Notes: generated by a model from the sequence alone, not told the origin. 64,000 nt of DNA from a bacterium 210917-DFI.7.65 (GCA_020555865.1 JAJCJJ010000001.1:372001-436000), one strand, 5' to 3'; positions 27,401-37,202 are shown, numbered from the stretch's first letter. Numbers and translations are program-made.

Positions 27401-27653
27401 CGCCAATATTACCCGCCAGGATATGGCGACCATGCTGTACCGCTATGCGCAGTACAAGAAAGATGATGTCAGCAAGACCAATGATCTGGCGGCGTTTACC
27501 GACAAGGGGGCTGTTTCTTCCTATGCTTCCGCTGCGATGCAGTGGGCTGTGGGCGATGGTATCGTGACCGGTACCAGTGCCAACAAACTTTCCCCGAAGG
27601 CGTCCCTGACCCGCGGGCAGTTTGCCACTATGGTCAGCCGCTATCTTGCGTAA
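24480..27653 (+). CDS. S-layer-anchored PHP-domain (CehA/McbA-like) secreted protein
   Basis: 1,057 residues from ATG 24480 (AAGGAGG). A signal peptide (LSLALATGALCVCAMTVPAM, cut after AMA) is followed by a beta-rich region to about 300, a carboxypeptidase-regulatory-like domain (TLSGVVTDASGKPVEGAYV), a PHP metallophosphoesterase domain (MDNHNHSDFG near 534, VVTDHDSR near 560, NHPYSD, AGSDAHDAH), an Ig-like part, and three SLH repeats from about 876 to the end (GFSDVLPESWYF, FSDVGANQWYAAAVDWA, AVGDGIVTG). It is cell-wall bound and probably hydrolyses a phosphoester outside the cell. The substrate is unknown; release of choline from phosphodiesters would fit the neighbours. Confidence 0.85.
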   Translation: MNKKLSLALATGALCVCAMTVPAMAADYIKGETPIFEGAAVGANDVTIYNDKIAVSFAVDTPNYWNMTGGSIMDIGIMGAGGNEYGYDMTNDVEFLVDLWTATGSYNGENLLTDVDCDVKLNDAKDTVTVTMKTRYWVADADKNGTNDDKQFGALQKPLNVTTTYTLKDGNNYVTMVTKVENPSGNKVTYKNMYSGYSISTLAQSMFGPFGFYPDIKTTYAAIGMDSRVQNPFGEFVVTYSKDYAVSMQLDDADAYKGSSGYKDVYKLRDIAPGKTETYVGELLVSGESETASIINRYIEREKIADSATLSGVVTDASGKPVEGAYVIVKKQGNYYETAESAAYTGNKNAPANTLVSNMQPLAWDITDAEGKYSFTLPKTGWNDGTENIDGNGDYTYKLKIEAAGYTSVETDLIELKADTTQDLKIEQGAQVTLKAVDSKGNPIPFKVVISGMTSEMKTLGGAVYFSDSQAKDRYGLNFNMSQAEDITFTATYGGGYTSKPVTYTTDVTSKGVNHTFVIDQEIDPKAEGWYAMDNHNHSDFGDGSTSIEDLYSIQIAEQLDFNVVTDHDSRVHNQEMYDMAKADKRVFISGDEISPGWGHWNILNIPFGSTDEMKLSPINPSEATPQDIIAMGHSFNNAIVNLNHPYSDYGFLRNQESVKGGTEKGWDGFDLLEIQSTLDLTGMEKLSAAEWKNIDLQHLNKTIPEAYANQDMRTLISAMAFWNEGIPKYLNAGSDAHDAHSTTLYSGYIRLYAHLDNYDLDTYLDALRAGNDYITMGPILFPDEKNMFGATLEAKAGDELTLSMDVQSVNGMDKVYLWRNGICIGTQELKGTTDRTEVTFKTPAAAGEHVWYSYTAVDSNGKWAVTNPIWVKSEGGFSDVLPESWYFSSVMDVNEKGLMNGTGDGTTFSPNGTTTRAMVATVLYRMSGETTGAAADAAKTFSDVGANQWYAAAVDWAADNGIVTGYNGKFNPNANITRQDMATMLYRYAQYKKDDVSKTNDLAAFTDKGAVSSYASAAMQWAVGDGIVTGTSANKLSPKASLTRGQFATMVSRYLA

Positions 27654-27780
27654 AGTCTGTACCATACAGTTTGTCTGGCAATAAAGTGAAAGATCCCCGG
27701 AGCAAATGGCGGCTGTCTATAAGAAAGTAGTCATTCAAAAATAATACAAGGCAGCTGGCCGACAGAATTGGGAGATAAGA

Positions 27781-27826
27781 AAGTGCACCAGTTTTCACTG
27801 AAAATGTAGGGACTGGTGTACTTTTT
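27781..27826 (+). terminator. Terminator after PHP-SLH gene
   Basis: Stem AAGTGCACCAGT with ACTGGTGTACTT, an 19-base loop and a T run. It lies 128 bp past the stop codon. Confidence 0.7.
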
Positions 27827-28204
27827 ACTTTTTTATTGTTTTAACTGAGTGAGTTGTCTGGCTCCTGTGTCCGTGGAGGGGCGTGGCCTAAATCGGAGCG
27901 TCTGGCGTCGTGTATCGAACCCGCCCGGGACAGTTTGGTGGGTAGTATATGATTCGGCCAAGTCCTGATACGGCACTGGCCTCTTGCAAACGAAATGGGA
28001 ACCGGCGCGGGTGTCACTGAGAAGGGGGATAAGGCGGAGACGCGGCAGAGGGTATATTTTCAACGGACAGATATGTCAGCATCCTGCCGCCTGCTGCCCT
28101 CCTGACATAGTAATTTTTATAAAACCGCTGCTTCTCATACTTGATATTTTGGCATCTGTGAGATGGAGTGATTGACCTCTGGAGGAGCACTCTCCCAGAT
28201 GAGA

Positions 28205-28232
28205 AAGCTGGCCGTTTCGGTCAGCTTTTTTC
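28205..28232 (+). terminator. Terminator-like hairpin in element remnant
   Basis: Stem AAGCTGGCCG with CGGTCAGCTT followed by T5-6. No complete gene precedes it; it may be left from the removed 3' end of an element gene. Confidence 0.5.
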
Positions 28233-28609
28233 TGCACGGATGTGCGGGAACAGGCGACCAACGGGAGCCGGAAAGCCACGCCGAAAGGCGTGTTCGACCG
28301 GGCGCGGAAGCGGCCCGGTCTGGGGGCTTGGGGGAACCCCAACCAGCGTTTCGGAATAGCCAAAAGGATATTCTGAAACATTGCTGGCCTACGTTATTGG
28401 ATGCCATTGATAATCTGTGCGATTTTTCCTGTTTGAAAGTTAAGGACTTTGTGCGTTTTCTTACACTCCGTATAAAAGACTGCTTTTTCTGCCTTTTATC
28501 ATATACAACACCATGATTGGGCTTTGCAATTTTACAAACAACTTAGGCGAATTTTTGAAAAAAAGCGCTTGAATATATTTTCAATTAAAATTTTATTTCT
28601 GCTCTGTTC

Positions 28610-28638
28610 TTGACAATGGTTTAGGATATTTCTATAAT
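28610..28638 (+). promoter_or_regulatory. Consensus promoter of the restriction-modification operon
   Basis: TTGACA (28610-28615), 17 bp, TATAAT (28633-28638). The dyad TAGTCAACTA just downstream (about 28646) covers the start site and could be the operator of the XRE protein encoded next, as in controller-protein systems. Confidence 0.75.
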
Positions 28639-28680
28639 GTAAAGTAGTCAACTAACTGATTTATATATGAGGAAATGAAA

Positions 28681-29007
28681 ATGAATAAAAAGCATTACGA
28701 ACAAGACAGCTATGGAGAGTACCTTGTTGCTTTGATAAAGCGACATAATTTTTCACAATCTGAATTTGCCAGAAGAATAAATGTATCTCGTACCTATCTC
28801 TTTGACTTATTAAATGGCAGAGTAAAGCCACCCGCCCCGGAAATGCAGGAAAAAATCGTTGCTGCTTTAGAGTTGACAGGAAAGGAAAAAGAGGAATTTT
28901 TTAATGTAACCGCAGCAGGTCGAAAGGAAATTCCAAAGGACATTTTTGATTATCTTTTCAATAATGCTGATGAAATAGCAGCGATCAGAGAAAGAATGAG
29001 GGCGTAA
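28681..29007 (+). CDS. XRE-family controller protein of the R-M operon
   Basis: 108 residues from ATG 28681 (GAGGA seven bases before; the ATG at 28675 is too close). HTH: NFSQSEFARRINVSRTYLFD, followed by LLNGRVKPPAPEMQEKIVAALEL. The C-terminal half is helical. It ends two bases before the methylase gene and likely times expression of the R-M genes by autoregulation. Codon use is AT-rich compared with the flanking chromosome. Confidence 0.85.
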   Translation: MNKKHYEQDSYGEYLVALIKRHNFSQSEFARRINVSRTYLFDLLNGRVKPPAPEMQEKIVAALELTGKEKEEFFNVTAAGRKEIPKDIFDYLFNNADEIAAIRERMRA

Positions 29008-29009
29008 CC

Positions 29010-30929
29010 ATGGCAAAGAGAGAAGTTAAAACAGATTTATGGGTTTATGACTTGTTAAAGCAAGCGAATATCCATCTCGATCCGCAAGGGAGTTCTATCA
29101 AAGAAATTGATACAGCCCTCAAGACCGCATCTAAAAAAGGGACGGGCAAGGTGGGCTTTCCCGAATATGTAGGAGTAGTAAAAGATTATCTGCTCGTCAT
29201 TGAAGATAAAGCCGATTTAGCGAAACATATCAAGTTAGATGATAAAGGTAATATCAGTGCTGAAACAGCAGCAATTACCGATTACGCCGTCAATGGTGCA
29301 GTCTTTTATGGAAAACATCTTGCAGAGAACACGTCTTATAAAAAAGTAATAGTCTTTGGTGTTTCTGGTGATGAAAAGAAGCATAAAATTACGCCGGTCT
29401 ATATTGACGAAACAGAGTACTATCGCGAATTGCCCGAAGTGGAATCATTTATTTCTTTTAATGAAGATAACATAGACGAGTATTATATTCGTGAGATCTT
29501 AAAAGAGAATACAGATTATGAAAAAGAAACTGCCGAAATCTTAAAAGACGCAAGTGTATTGCATGAGGATTTGAGAAACTACGGGAATCTTCTCGACACA
29601 GAAAAACCGCTAATTGTTTCCGGTATTTTACTTGCGCTCCGAGAAAGTGAGTACAAGAATTTTTCTGTAAGCGACCTTACTGGCGACAGCGTAAAGACCG
29701 ACGGGCAGAAAATCTACGACGCGATTAACGCCAATTTACAAAGAGCGAATGTATCTCCCGAAGTAAAAAAGGATAAAATCCTCAGTCAATTTGCCTTTAT
29801 TAAAGACACCGTAAAATTGAATGAGGTTGAGCCAAAGCTAAAAAAGACGCCATTAAAGCATTTTGCGGAATACCTGAACGACAAAATCTATAAATCTATC
29901 CGCTACATAAGTAGCGCAGAAGATTATATTGGAAGATTTTACGGCGAGTTTATGAGTTATTCCGGTGGCGACGGGCAGACATTAGGGATTATCCTTACAC
30001 CTAAACATATCACGCAGCTCTTTTGCGATTTAGCGGACTTACACCCCACAGACATTGTGTTTGACCCCTGCTGCGGGACGGCGGGCTTTCTAATTGCTGC
30101 CATGCACAATATGTTAGCAAAAGCAGAAAATGATACACAGAAAAAGAGTATCCGTCAAAAACAACTGCATGGAATTGAAATGCGCCCGAATATGTTTACG
30201 ATTGCTACTACAAACATGATTTTACGCGGCGACGGTAAAAGCAATCTGATAAACGATGACTTTTTCAAACAGGACGCTAACAAACTACAATTAAAGCAGG
30301 CTACTGTCGGCATGATGAATCCCCCGTATTCGCAGGGGTCAAAGCAAAATCCCGATTTGTATGAGATGTCATTTGTGGAGCATTTGCTTGATTCCCTTGT
30401 AACTGGGGCAAGATGTATCGTAATCGTTCCGCAATCCTCTATGACAGGGAAAACAAAAGAGGAACAGTCGCTCAAAGAAAATATCCTAAAACATCACACA
30501 TTGGAGGGTGTTATCTCTCTAAATAAAGACACATTTTATGGTGTTGGCACAATTCCTTGTATTGCGGTATTTACTGCCGGGGAGCCGCACCCCGCCGATA
30601 AGGTATGTAAATTTATTAACTTTGAAAATGACGGATATAAAGTTGCCCCACACATCGGATTGATTGAAACGGAATCGGCGAAAGATAAGAAGCAACATTT
30701 ACTTGATGTTTGGTTTGACAGAATAGAAGCCGAAACAAAGTTTTGCGTTGAAACAACAATTGAGGCAACAGACGAGTGGTTGCACAGCTTTTACTATTTC
30801 AACGATGCAATCCCAACAGAAGATGAATTTATTAAAACAATCGGCGATTATTTAACTTTTGAGTTTTCCATGATAATGCAGGGACGAGAATATTTATTCG
30901 AGGAGGGGAATCATGCTGAATCTGAATGA
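29010..30929 (+). CDS. BcgI-like type IIB restriction-modification A subunit (nuclease + methylase)
   Basis: 639 residues. Besides the gamma-class N6-adenine methylase (motif I DPCCGTAGF near 352, motif IV NPPYS at 437, both in HsdM-like context) the N-terminal 170 residues contain a PD-(D/E)XK-type motif: Pro51-Glu52, then Glu65-Asp66-Lys67 in LLVIEDKADL. This layout and length match BcgI A (about 637 residues), where one chain both cuts and methylates with a separate specificity subunit. That explains the absence of an hsdR gene. It overlaps the specificity gene by 17 bases. Confidence 0.8.
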   Translation: MAKREVKTDLWVYDLLKQANIHLDPQGSSIKEIDTALKTASKKGTGKVGFPEYVGVVKDYLLVIEDKADLAKHIKLDDKGNISAETAAITDYAVNGAVFYGKHLAENTSYKKVIVFGVSGDEKKHKITPVYIDETEYYRELPEVESFISFNEDNIDEYYIREILKENTDYEKETAEILKDASVLHEDLRNYGNLLDTEKPLIVSGILLALRESEYKNFSVSDLTGDSVKTDGQKIYDAINANLQRANVSPEVKKDKILSQFAFIKDTVKLNEVEPKLKKTPLKHFAEYLNDKIYKSIRYISSAEDYIGRFYGEFMSYSGGDGQTLGIILTPKHITQLFCDLADLHPTDIVFDPCCGTAGFLIAAMHNMLAKAENDTQKKSIRQKQLHGIEMRPNMFTIATTNMILRGDGKSNLINDDFFKQDANKLQLKQATVGMMNPPYSQGSKQNPDLYEMSFVEHLLDSLVTGARCIVIVPQSSMTGKTKEEQSLKENILKHHTLEGVISLNKDTFYGVGTIPCIAVFTAGEPHPADKVCKFINFENDGYKVAPHIGLIETESAKDKKQHLLDVWFDRIEAETKFCVETTIEATDEWLHSFYYFNDAIPTEDEFIKTIGDYLTFEFSMIMQGREYLFEEGNHAESE

Positions 30930-31455
30930 TAGAGAATGGCGACCATTCTTTTTAACAGAGTTATTTCCTCAAATTCAGCGTGGTAAGCGCTTAAAAACAG
31001 AGGACCATATACCAGGTAAAACGCCTTATGTATCATCATCAGCGCTAAACAACGGTGTAGATAATTTCATTTCAAATACGGAAAAGGTTAGGATTTTTTC
31101 AGATTGTATAAGTCTTGCTAATAGTGGAAGCGTGGGATCAAGTTTTTATGAGCCGTTTTCTTTTGTAGCGAGCGATCATATTACCCACTTAAAGAATGAG
31201 AAATATAACAAATATCATTATCTGTTTATCGCGTCAATCTTGAATCGGCTTTCACAAAAATATAATTTCAATCGGGAAATTAACGATAATAGGATTTCAA
31301 GAGAAAAAATCATGCTTCCCGTTGATGTTGCGGGAAATCTTGATTTAGATTTTATGGAACAGTACATCAAAGAACGCGAAAGACAACTTATACAAAAATA
31401 CAAAGGATTTATTGGTGAGAATATACAATCCAGGGGGGGTATTGACCGACCTTAA
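30913..31455 (+). CDS. R-M specificity subunit, N-terminal half (first TRD)
   Basis: 180 residues. One type I S-like target recognition domain: REWRPFFLTELFPQIQRGKR at the start and YKYHYLFIA-type central region (YNKYHYLFIASILNRLSQKY), followed by a helix (EQYIKERERQLIQKYKGFIG) that would be the conserved spacer. The frame ends 16 bases after a run of seven G (31433-31439). The second half is in another frame. A half-length S protein can still work as a dimer in some systems. Confidence 0.75.
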   Translation: MLNLNDREWRPFFLTELFPQIQRGKRLKTEDHIPGKTPYVSSSALNNGVDNFISNTEKVRIFSDCISLANSGSVGSSFYEPFSFVASDHITHLKNEKYNKYHYLFIASILNRLSQKYNFNREINDNRISREKIMLPVDVAGNLDLDFMEQYIKERERQLIQKYKGFIGENIQSRGGIDRP

Positions 31456-31960
31456 ATCAGTAAAATGGAAAGCGTTTTATATCAATGAGATTTTCAGTAT
31501 AAGCGCCGGAAAAAGATTAACGAAAGCAGATATGGATAATGGGCAAATACCATTTATCGGGGCAACAGATTCAAATAATGGGATTACAAATTGGGTTGCA
31601 ACCCATAATTCCTCATTCGATAAAAATGTGTTAGGGGTAAACTATAATGGAAGCGTAGTTGAAAATTTTTACCATCCCTACGGGTGTATTTTCTCTGATG
31701 ATGTGAAGCGGCTTCATTTAAGAGAACACGCAGACAACAAATATATTTTACTGTTTTTCAAAACGGTTATTTTGCAGCAGAAAGTCAAATATACATATGG
31801 ATACAAATTCAACGGTCAGCGAATGGAGCGTCAAAAAATTTTACTTCCCATCAATGAGAAAGGTCGCCCGGATTACGAGTTCATGGAGCAGCACGGGAAA
31901 CAAATTATGCTGCAAAAATATCAACAATACCTCAATTACATAAGTGCAAGAACATGGTAA
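31412..31960 (+). CDS. R-M specificity subunit, C-terminal half (second TRD)
   Basis: 182 codons in the frame entered from the first half if one G is lost from the G7 run. KSVKWKAFYINEIFSISAGK repeats the start of the first TRD, and RPDYEFMEQHGKQIMLQKYQQYLNYI repeats its helix. It could also be translated alone: AAAGGA lies before TTG 31412 and GTG 31415. Full-length fusion would be about 345 residues, close to BcgI B (about 341). Confidence 0.7.
   Translation: MVRIYNPGGVLTDLKSVKWKAFYINEIFSISAGKRLTKADMDNGQIPFIGATDSNNGITNWVATHNSSFDKNVLGVNYNGSVVENFYHPYGCIFSDDVKRLHLREHADNKYILLFFKTVILQQKVKYTYGYKFNGQRMERQKILLPINEKGRPDYEFMEQHGKQIMLQKYQQYLNYISARTW
31433..31439 (+). repeat. Homopolymer G7 at the specificity-gene frame break
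   Basis: Seven G in an otherwise AT-rich gene, exactly between the two TRD halves. Six G would join the halves (reading ...CAA TCC AGG GGG GTA TTG ACC...). The position suggests slippage-mediated phase variation; a sequencing error or simple inactivation cannot be excluded. Confidence 0.7.
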
Positions 31961-31972
31961 AGGCAGAAAAAG

Positions 31973-32007
31973 CCGTCAAGGATCCTAAATATCCTTGACG
32001 GTTTTTT
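31973..32007 (+). terminator. Terminator of the R-M operon
   Basis: Perfect 11-bp stem CCGTCAAGGAT with ATCCTTGACGG, 7-base loop, T6. Confidence 0.92.
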
Positions 32008-32061
32008 CCTATCTTTGCTGTTGGGGAATTGAGAGGACACAAATGAATAAAACGCCATGCC

Positions 32062-32421
32062 CGGAAAGAGGAATACTTCACCTACGACCTGAAAACAGAG
32101 AAGTTTTCCTGCGACCAGGAATCGCAGACGGCCCGCTTTACCCCCAGCCGTGAGGATTCCTACGAGCGCCTGCTGGAGACGGATCGGCAGTTCGCCGCTG
32201 ACGGCCTAACTCCGGAGGAGGAAGCCGTTTCCTCTGTCTGGCTCCAGGACTTGATGCGCGGTCTGACCCCAGCGGAGCAGTCTATCATCACCCAGATCTA
32301 TGTGCTGGGCAAGACGGAACAGCAGGCCAGCGCCGCTCTGGGGTGGGCGCGCTCCACCTTCCATCGCAGGAAGCTGGCTCTGCTTAAAAAATTGCGGACG
32401 CTGCTGCAAAAAAATTTTTAA
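32062..32421 (+). pseudogene. 5'-truncated sigma-70-like regulator of a conjugative element
   Basis: Open frame RKEEYFTYDLKTEKFSCDQE to LLQKNF, 119 codons, with an in-frame TGA at 32044 and no start codon after it. The C-terminal region PAEQSIITQIYVLGKTEQQA and WARSTFHRRKLALLKKLR is a sigma region 4-type HTH found in sigma-like proteins of Clostridia integrative elements. An ATG at 32043 with an RBS lies in a different frame, so the start has been lost by a frameshift or a junction. It marks the border between the R-M cargo and the element backbone. Confidence 0.7.
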
Positions 32422-32521
32422 AAAAGCGGGTCAAAACCGGCTTCCCAACGGGTAAAGGAATAGGGGGACTTTTTCTCCCTGCTGGTACATTGGCCTGGCC
32501 GCAGCAAGCGTGGAAGGACGG

Positions 32522-32891
32522 CTGGACGTGGCGCGCATTTTGCACGCCACGTCCAGGCCACCCCCTGCAAAACCAGATGTGCAAAATGCACTTCTGGTTT
32601 TCGCCTTGCCCCTGCTGGAATCAAAGGCGCAAAATGCGCCTTTGAAAATCAAGGTAATCTGGTCAACGGCAAAATGTCGTTGACCACAAAATCGGGACGT
32701 GAGCGTCAAAATGCCGCTCACGTCAGGATCAGAACGTCATTGTGACGTTCTGATCCCAGTGGAAATCATGTGTGCATTTTTCAAAACGCCATTTTGACGC
32801 TTTGATTTTGGTGGGAAATCAAGAGTGCATTTTGCATTCTTGATTCAGGCCAATCAAACAGGGCAACGTGGCGGACAAAATGTCCGCCACG
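32522..32891. repeat. Array of nine hairpins with conserved AAAAT loops
   Basis: Nine dyads at 32522-556, 569-601, 621-645, 661-685, 696-724, 726-756, 781-805, 817-845 and 867-891. The stems are 8-14 bp, mostly perfect, and all different in sequence. In eight of them the centre contains CAAAATG or its complement; the sixth has CATTGTG. Centres are 31-52 bp apart. There are no T runs, so these are not ordinary terminators. The last ends 19 bp before the RBS of the tnpW-like gene. Confidence 0.85.
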
Positions 32892-32921
32892 CGACACCAA
32901 AGCAGTTACAAGGAGGACGCG

Positions 32922-34849
<1,928 letters not shown>

Positions 34850-35196
34850 CCTAAAAGGCCATGCCGTCCCGGAAAAAATGTTTTCGCTTTCTTATGGCTC
34901 CCCGGCTAATGCTCCGGGGATCTTTTTGCATTGGGAGAGGTGTGGATTACAGAATCAAACAGGAAAAAATGGAACATGGGGACAATTGTCAGAGCTGGAA
35001 GATGTTTTGTAGAAAAATAGAGAAGATAGATGAATTGCACAATAATATAAAATAATTTTGTGCATATGGATAAATATGAATAAACAATATTGTATTTTTT
35101 AGATTTTATATTAAAATATATAAATGAACGAAATGAAAGTAAGCGTAATAAATGAGAGGAATCTGTACTATTGGAATGTGTGGGAGGAGAATGACA
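34850..35196. other. Element right end and AT-rich leader; no gene seen
   Basis: A terminator at 34899-34927, then about 260 bp of increasingly AT-rich sequence before the sensor kinase. The element's right attachment site probably lies here, but no direct repeat with the left side could be fixed by eye. No strong promoter was identified. Confidence 0.4.
34899..34927 (+). terminator. Terminator after serine recombinase
   Basis: Stem TCCCCGG with CCGGGGA, 8-base loop, followed by TCTTTTT. Confidence 0.75.
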
Positions 35197-36384
35197 ATGG
35201 CGGCCAGAGAAAAGAAAACAATCGAAGAAATGCTGACTGCCGATTATTACAGCCGTTACAGCGGCCTTCTGGCCCTGAGCGATCTGTCAATCGCAGTGGT
35301 TGATCTGGATGGAAAAATTTTGTACGAGTTTATTCCTACACCTGATTTTTGCAAATATGTATGCCAGGCCGATCAGCACACAGTTTGCCCGACTTGTATG
35401 GAAGCGATGGCCAGCGAAAAGGAAGAGACCTTTGTCTGTCCGCGCGGCTTGAAAAATATTGTGATCCCCATTACAGAGGAGGATGAAACGGTGGCCTATG
35501 TGGTGGGCTGCCACGTTTATTCCGGGGAGACGGAATATCAGAAATATATGCTGGATATTCCGAAGCTGGCGCAGCAGCGCAATCTGGACGCCGCCTTTGT
35601 GGCAAAGACCTGCTCAATGCTTAAGACCACGGAGGAAGACAAGATCGAAGCGCACCGCCAGCTGTGCATCTATATTGCCCAGAGCATTTCCCGTACGCTG
35701 ACTTATGGTATGCAGCCCGCGCCGGCGCAGTCCATTGAGAAAGATGCGCTGGAAAAACGGATTATTGATCTGGAAGCCAAGAACAATTCCCTGATGGTCA
35801 ATCCGCATTTTCTCTTCAATACATTGAACTGTATCGCCCGGATCGCCTATTTTGAGCATGCACCCAAGACGGAGGAACTGATTTATTATCTCTCCGACCT
35901 GCTGCGCTACAATGTGCAGAACGGCCATTCTCTGCACACTATTCAAGCGGAACTGGACAATACAGAGAAATATCTTTATATTCAAAAGGCCCGCTTTCAG
36001 GCTCGATTGCAGTATACGATCAACGTGCCCGAGCACATCCGTTCCTGCCGTATCCCCAATATGGTGCTGCAGCCTGTGGTGGAAAATGCGGTGCTGCATG
36101 GGATTTCGCCCAAACGCGACGGTGGAAAGGTGGATATCTACGCAGAAAACCATGGCGAGAAGATCACGATTTTTGTGGTGGACAACGGCAATGGATTTCC
36201 AAAAGAGGTGCTCAAGCGGCTGCGGGACAAGGACAGTACGGTAGGCAGTGAAATGGGGCTGCGCATTACTGATCGACGTATCAAGCAATATTACGGGGAA
36301 GACTATGGGCTTGAGGTGGTCAAATCCGACTACAGCGGCAGTACCGTTTCCATTACGATTTCCAAAAGTCTGATTTCGAGGTGA
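35197..36384 (+). CDS. PocR-domain sensor histidine kinase (LytS/YesM type)
   Basis: 395 residues (ATG 35197; ATG 35191 also possible, GGGAGG upstream). Residues about 10-160 form a PocR ligand-binding domain (LSIAVVDLDGKILYEFIPTPDFC, CQADQHTVCPTCMEAM, VCPRGLKNIVIPI), with cysteines of the putative sensing site. Then comes a His-kinase box with His204 in NPHFLFNTLN and an ATPase domain (LQPVVENAVLHG, DNGNGFP). There are no membrane segments, so it senses a cytoplasmic metabolite. PocR domains govern propanediol and related microcompartment genes, making choline or acetaldehyde a candidate signal. Confidence 0.88.
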   Translation: MAAREKKTIEEMLTADYYSRYSGLLALSDLSIAVVDLDGKILYEFIPTPDFCKYVCQADQHTVCPTCMEAMASEKEETFVCPRGLKNIVIPITEEDETVAYVVGCHVYSGETEYQKYMLDIPKLAQQRNLDAAFVAKTCSMLKTTEEDKIEAHRQLCIYIAQSISRTLTYGMQPAPAQSIEKDALEKRIIDLEAKNNSLMVNPHFLFNTLNCIARIAYFEHAPKTEELIYYLSDLLRYNVQNGHSLHTIQAELDNTEKYLYIQKARFQARLQYTINVPEHIRSCRIPNMVLQPVVENAVLHGISPKRDGGKVDIYAENHGEKITIFVVDNGNGFPKEVLKRLRDKDSTVGSEMGLRITDRRIKQYYGEDYGLEVVKSDYSGSTVSITISKSLISR

Positions 36385-36389
36385 GACCA

Positions 36390-37202
36390 TTGCGTTCGAT
36401 TCTGATTGTGGAAGACGAAGAGCTGGAACTGGAATTTATTGAAGCGGTGATTCACGAGGAATTGCAGCTGGAAGATATTGTCATTACGGCCAATACCGGC
36501 GCTCAAGCGGTGCGGCAGGCTAAAAAACGCCGTCCCGATATCATCATTATGGATATTATGCTGCCGGAAATGGATGGCCTGGAGGCCATTGAGGAGATTC
36601 GAAAGTTTGCCCCGGACACCTGCATCAGTATTTTGACGGCTTATACCGATTTCCGCTATGCTCAGCGAGCCATCAGCCTGCGTGTATTTGAGTATATGCT
36701 CAAGCCCATCAAGCCGTCTGATTTTAAGGCAACGCTGAAGCGCATGCTTGAGAGTGTGGATGAAGAGCGTGAACATGAAAAAAGTGGCGCGCCCCAGATT
36801 GTGGCAGAGTCCATCACAAAAAATGGTCACAATGAGCAGCAATCCTTTGTGGATGAATCCATGCGCTATATCCAGAAGCATTTTAAGGAGCGGCTCACGC
36901 TGCAGATGGTAGCCTCGCGGGTGTATATGAATGCACAGTATTTTTCGCGGGTATTCAAACGCGAGACCGGCGTGACATTTACGGAATATGTCAATAAACT
37001 GAAAATTCAATATGCCTGCAAGCTGCTGGAAACGACCAATTATCCTGCATACCGTATTTCCAGCGAGTGCGGTTTCACAGATCCGTCCTACTTTAACCGG
37101 GTGTTTTTTGCACAAATGAATATGACGCCCAAAAAGTACAAAAAACTGTCCCGCATGGCGCAGGAAGGCGGGGAAGGGCAGAAAGGAACCGAGGGGGCAT
37201 GA
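36390..37202 (+). CDS. AraC-type response regulator (YesN-like)
   Basis: 270 residues from TTG 36390 (MRSILIVEDEE), placed by GAGGTGA four bases upstream; GTG 36381 would overlap the RBS. Receiver domain with Asp55 (IIIMDIMLPEMDG), Thr/Lys switch residues (SILTAYT, MLKPIKP), then a C-terminal AraC double HTH (LTLQMVASRVYMNAQYFSR and RISSECGFTDPSYFNRVF). It pairs with the kinase just upstream, five bases apart. Likely an activator; targets could include the cut operon and transporter genes. Confidence 0.9.
   Translation: MRSILIVEDEELELEFIEAVIHEELQLEDIVITANTGAQAVRQAKKRRPDIIIMDIMLPEMDGLEAIEEIRKFAPDTCISILTAYTDFRYAQRAISLRVFEYMLKPIKPSDFKATLKRMLESVDEEREHEKSGAPQIVAESITKNGHNEQQSFVDESMRYIQKHFKERLTLQMVASRVYMNAQYFSRVFKRETGVTFTEYVNKLKIQYACKLLETTNYPAYRISSECGFTDPSYFNRVFFAQMNMTPKKYKKLSRMAQEGGEGQKGTEGA

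Larger units (their letters stand above)
27654..28680. other. 1-kb region without a convincing gene; decayed element end
   Basis: After the 27781 terminator no frame has both codon character and an RBS. At about 28250-28350 there is a GC-rich stretch with short dyads (GGGGGCTTGGGGGAACCCC, ACGCCGAAAGGCGT) that looks like mobile-element sequence. A TATGTCAG/CTGACATA inverted repeat lies at 28072-28109. From 28380 onward the sequence turns AT-rich, entering the restriction-modification island. Confidence 0.4.

Noticed and set aside
24465..27665. Antisense open frame of over 1,000 codons opposite the PHP-SLH gene
   Set aside because: A by-product of GC-biased third positions; the sense strand has a signal peptide, PHP motifs and SLH repeats.
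27900..27930. Possible tRNA because of a GTTCGA motif on the minus strand
   Set aside because: No matching T-stem, anticodon arm or acceptor stem could be drawn.
29010..30929. Plain type I HsdM with missing HsdR
   Set aside because: The N-terminal PE...EDK nuclease motif and BcgI-like length make a bifunctional type IIB enzyme the better reading.
32522..32891. Hairpin array as a CRISPR array
   Set aside because: No constant repeat with variable spacers: each unit is its own palindrome and only the loop is shared.
32522..32891. Hairpin array as stacked terminators
   Set aside because: Stems are not followed by T runs in either direction.
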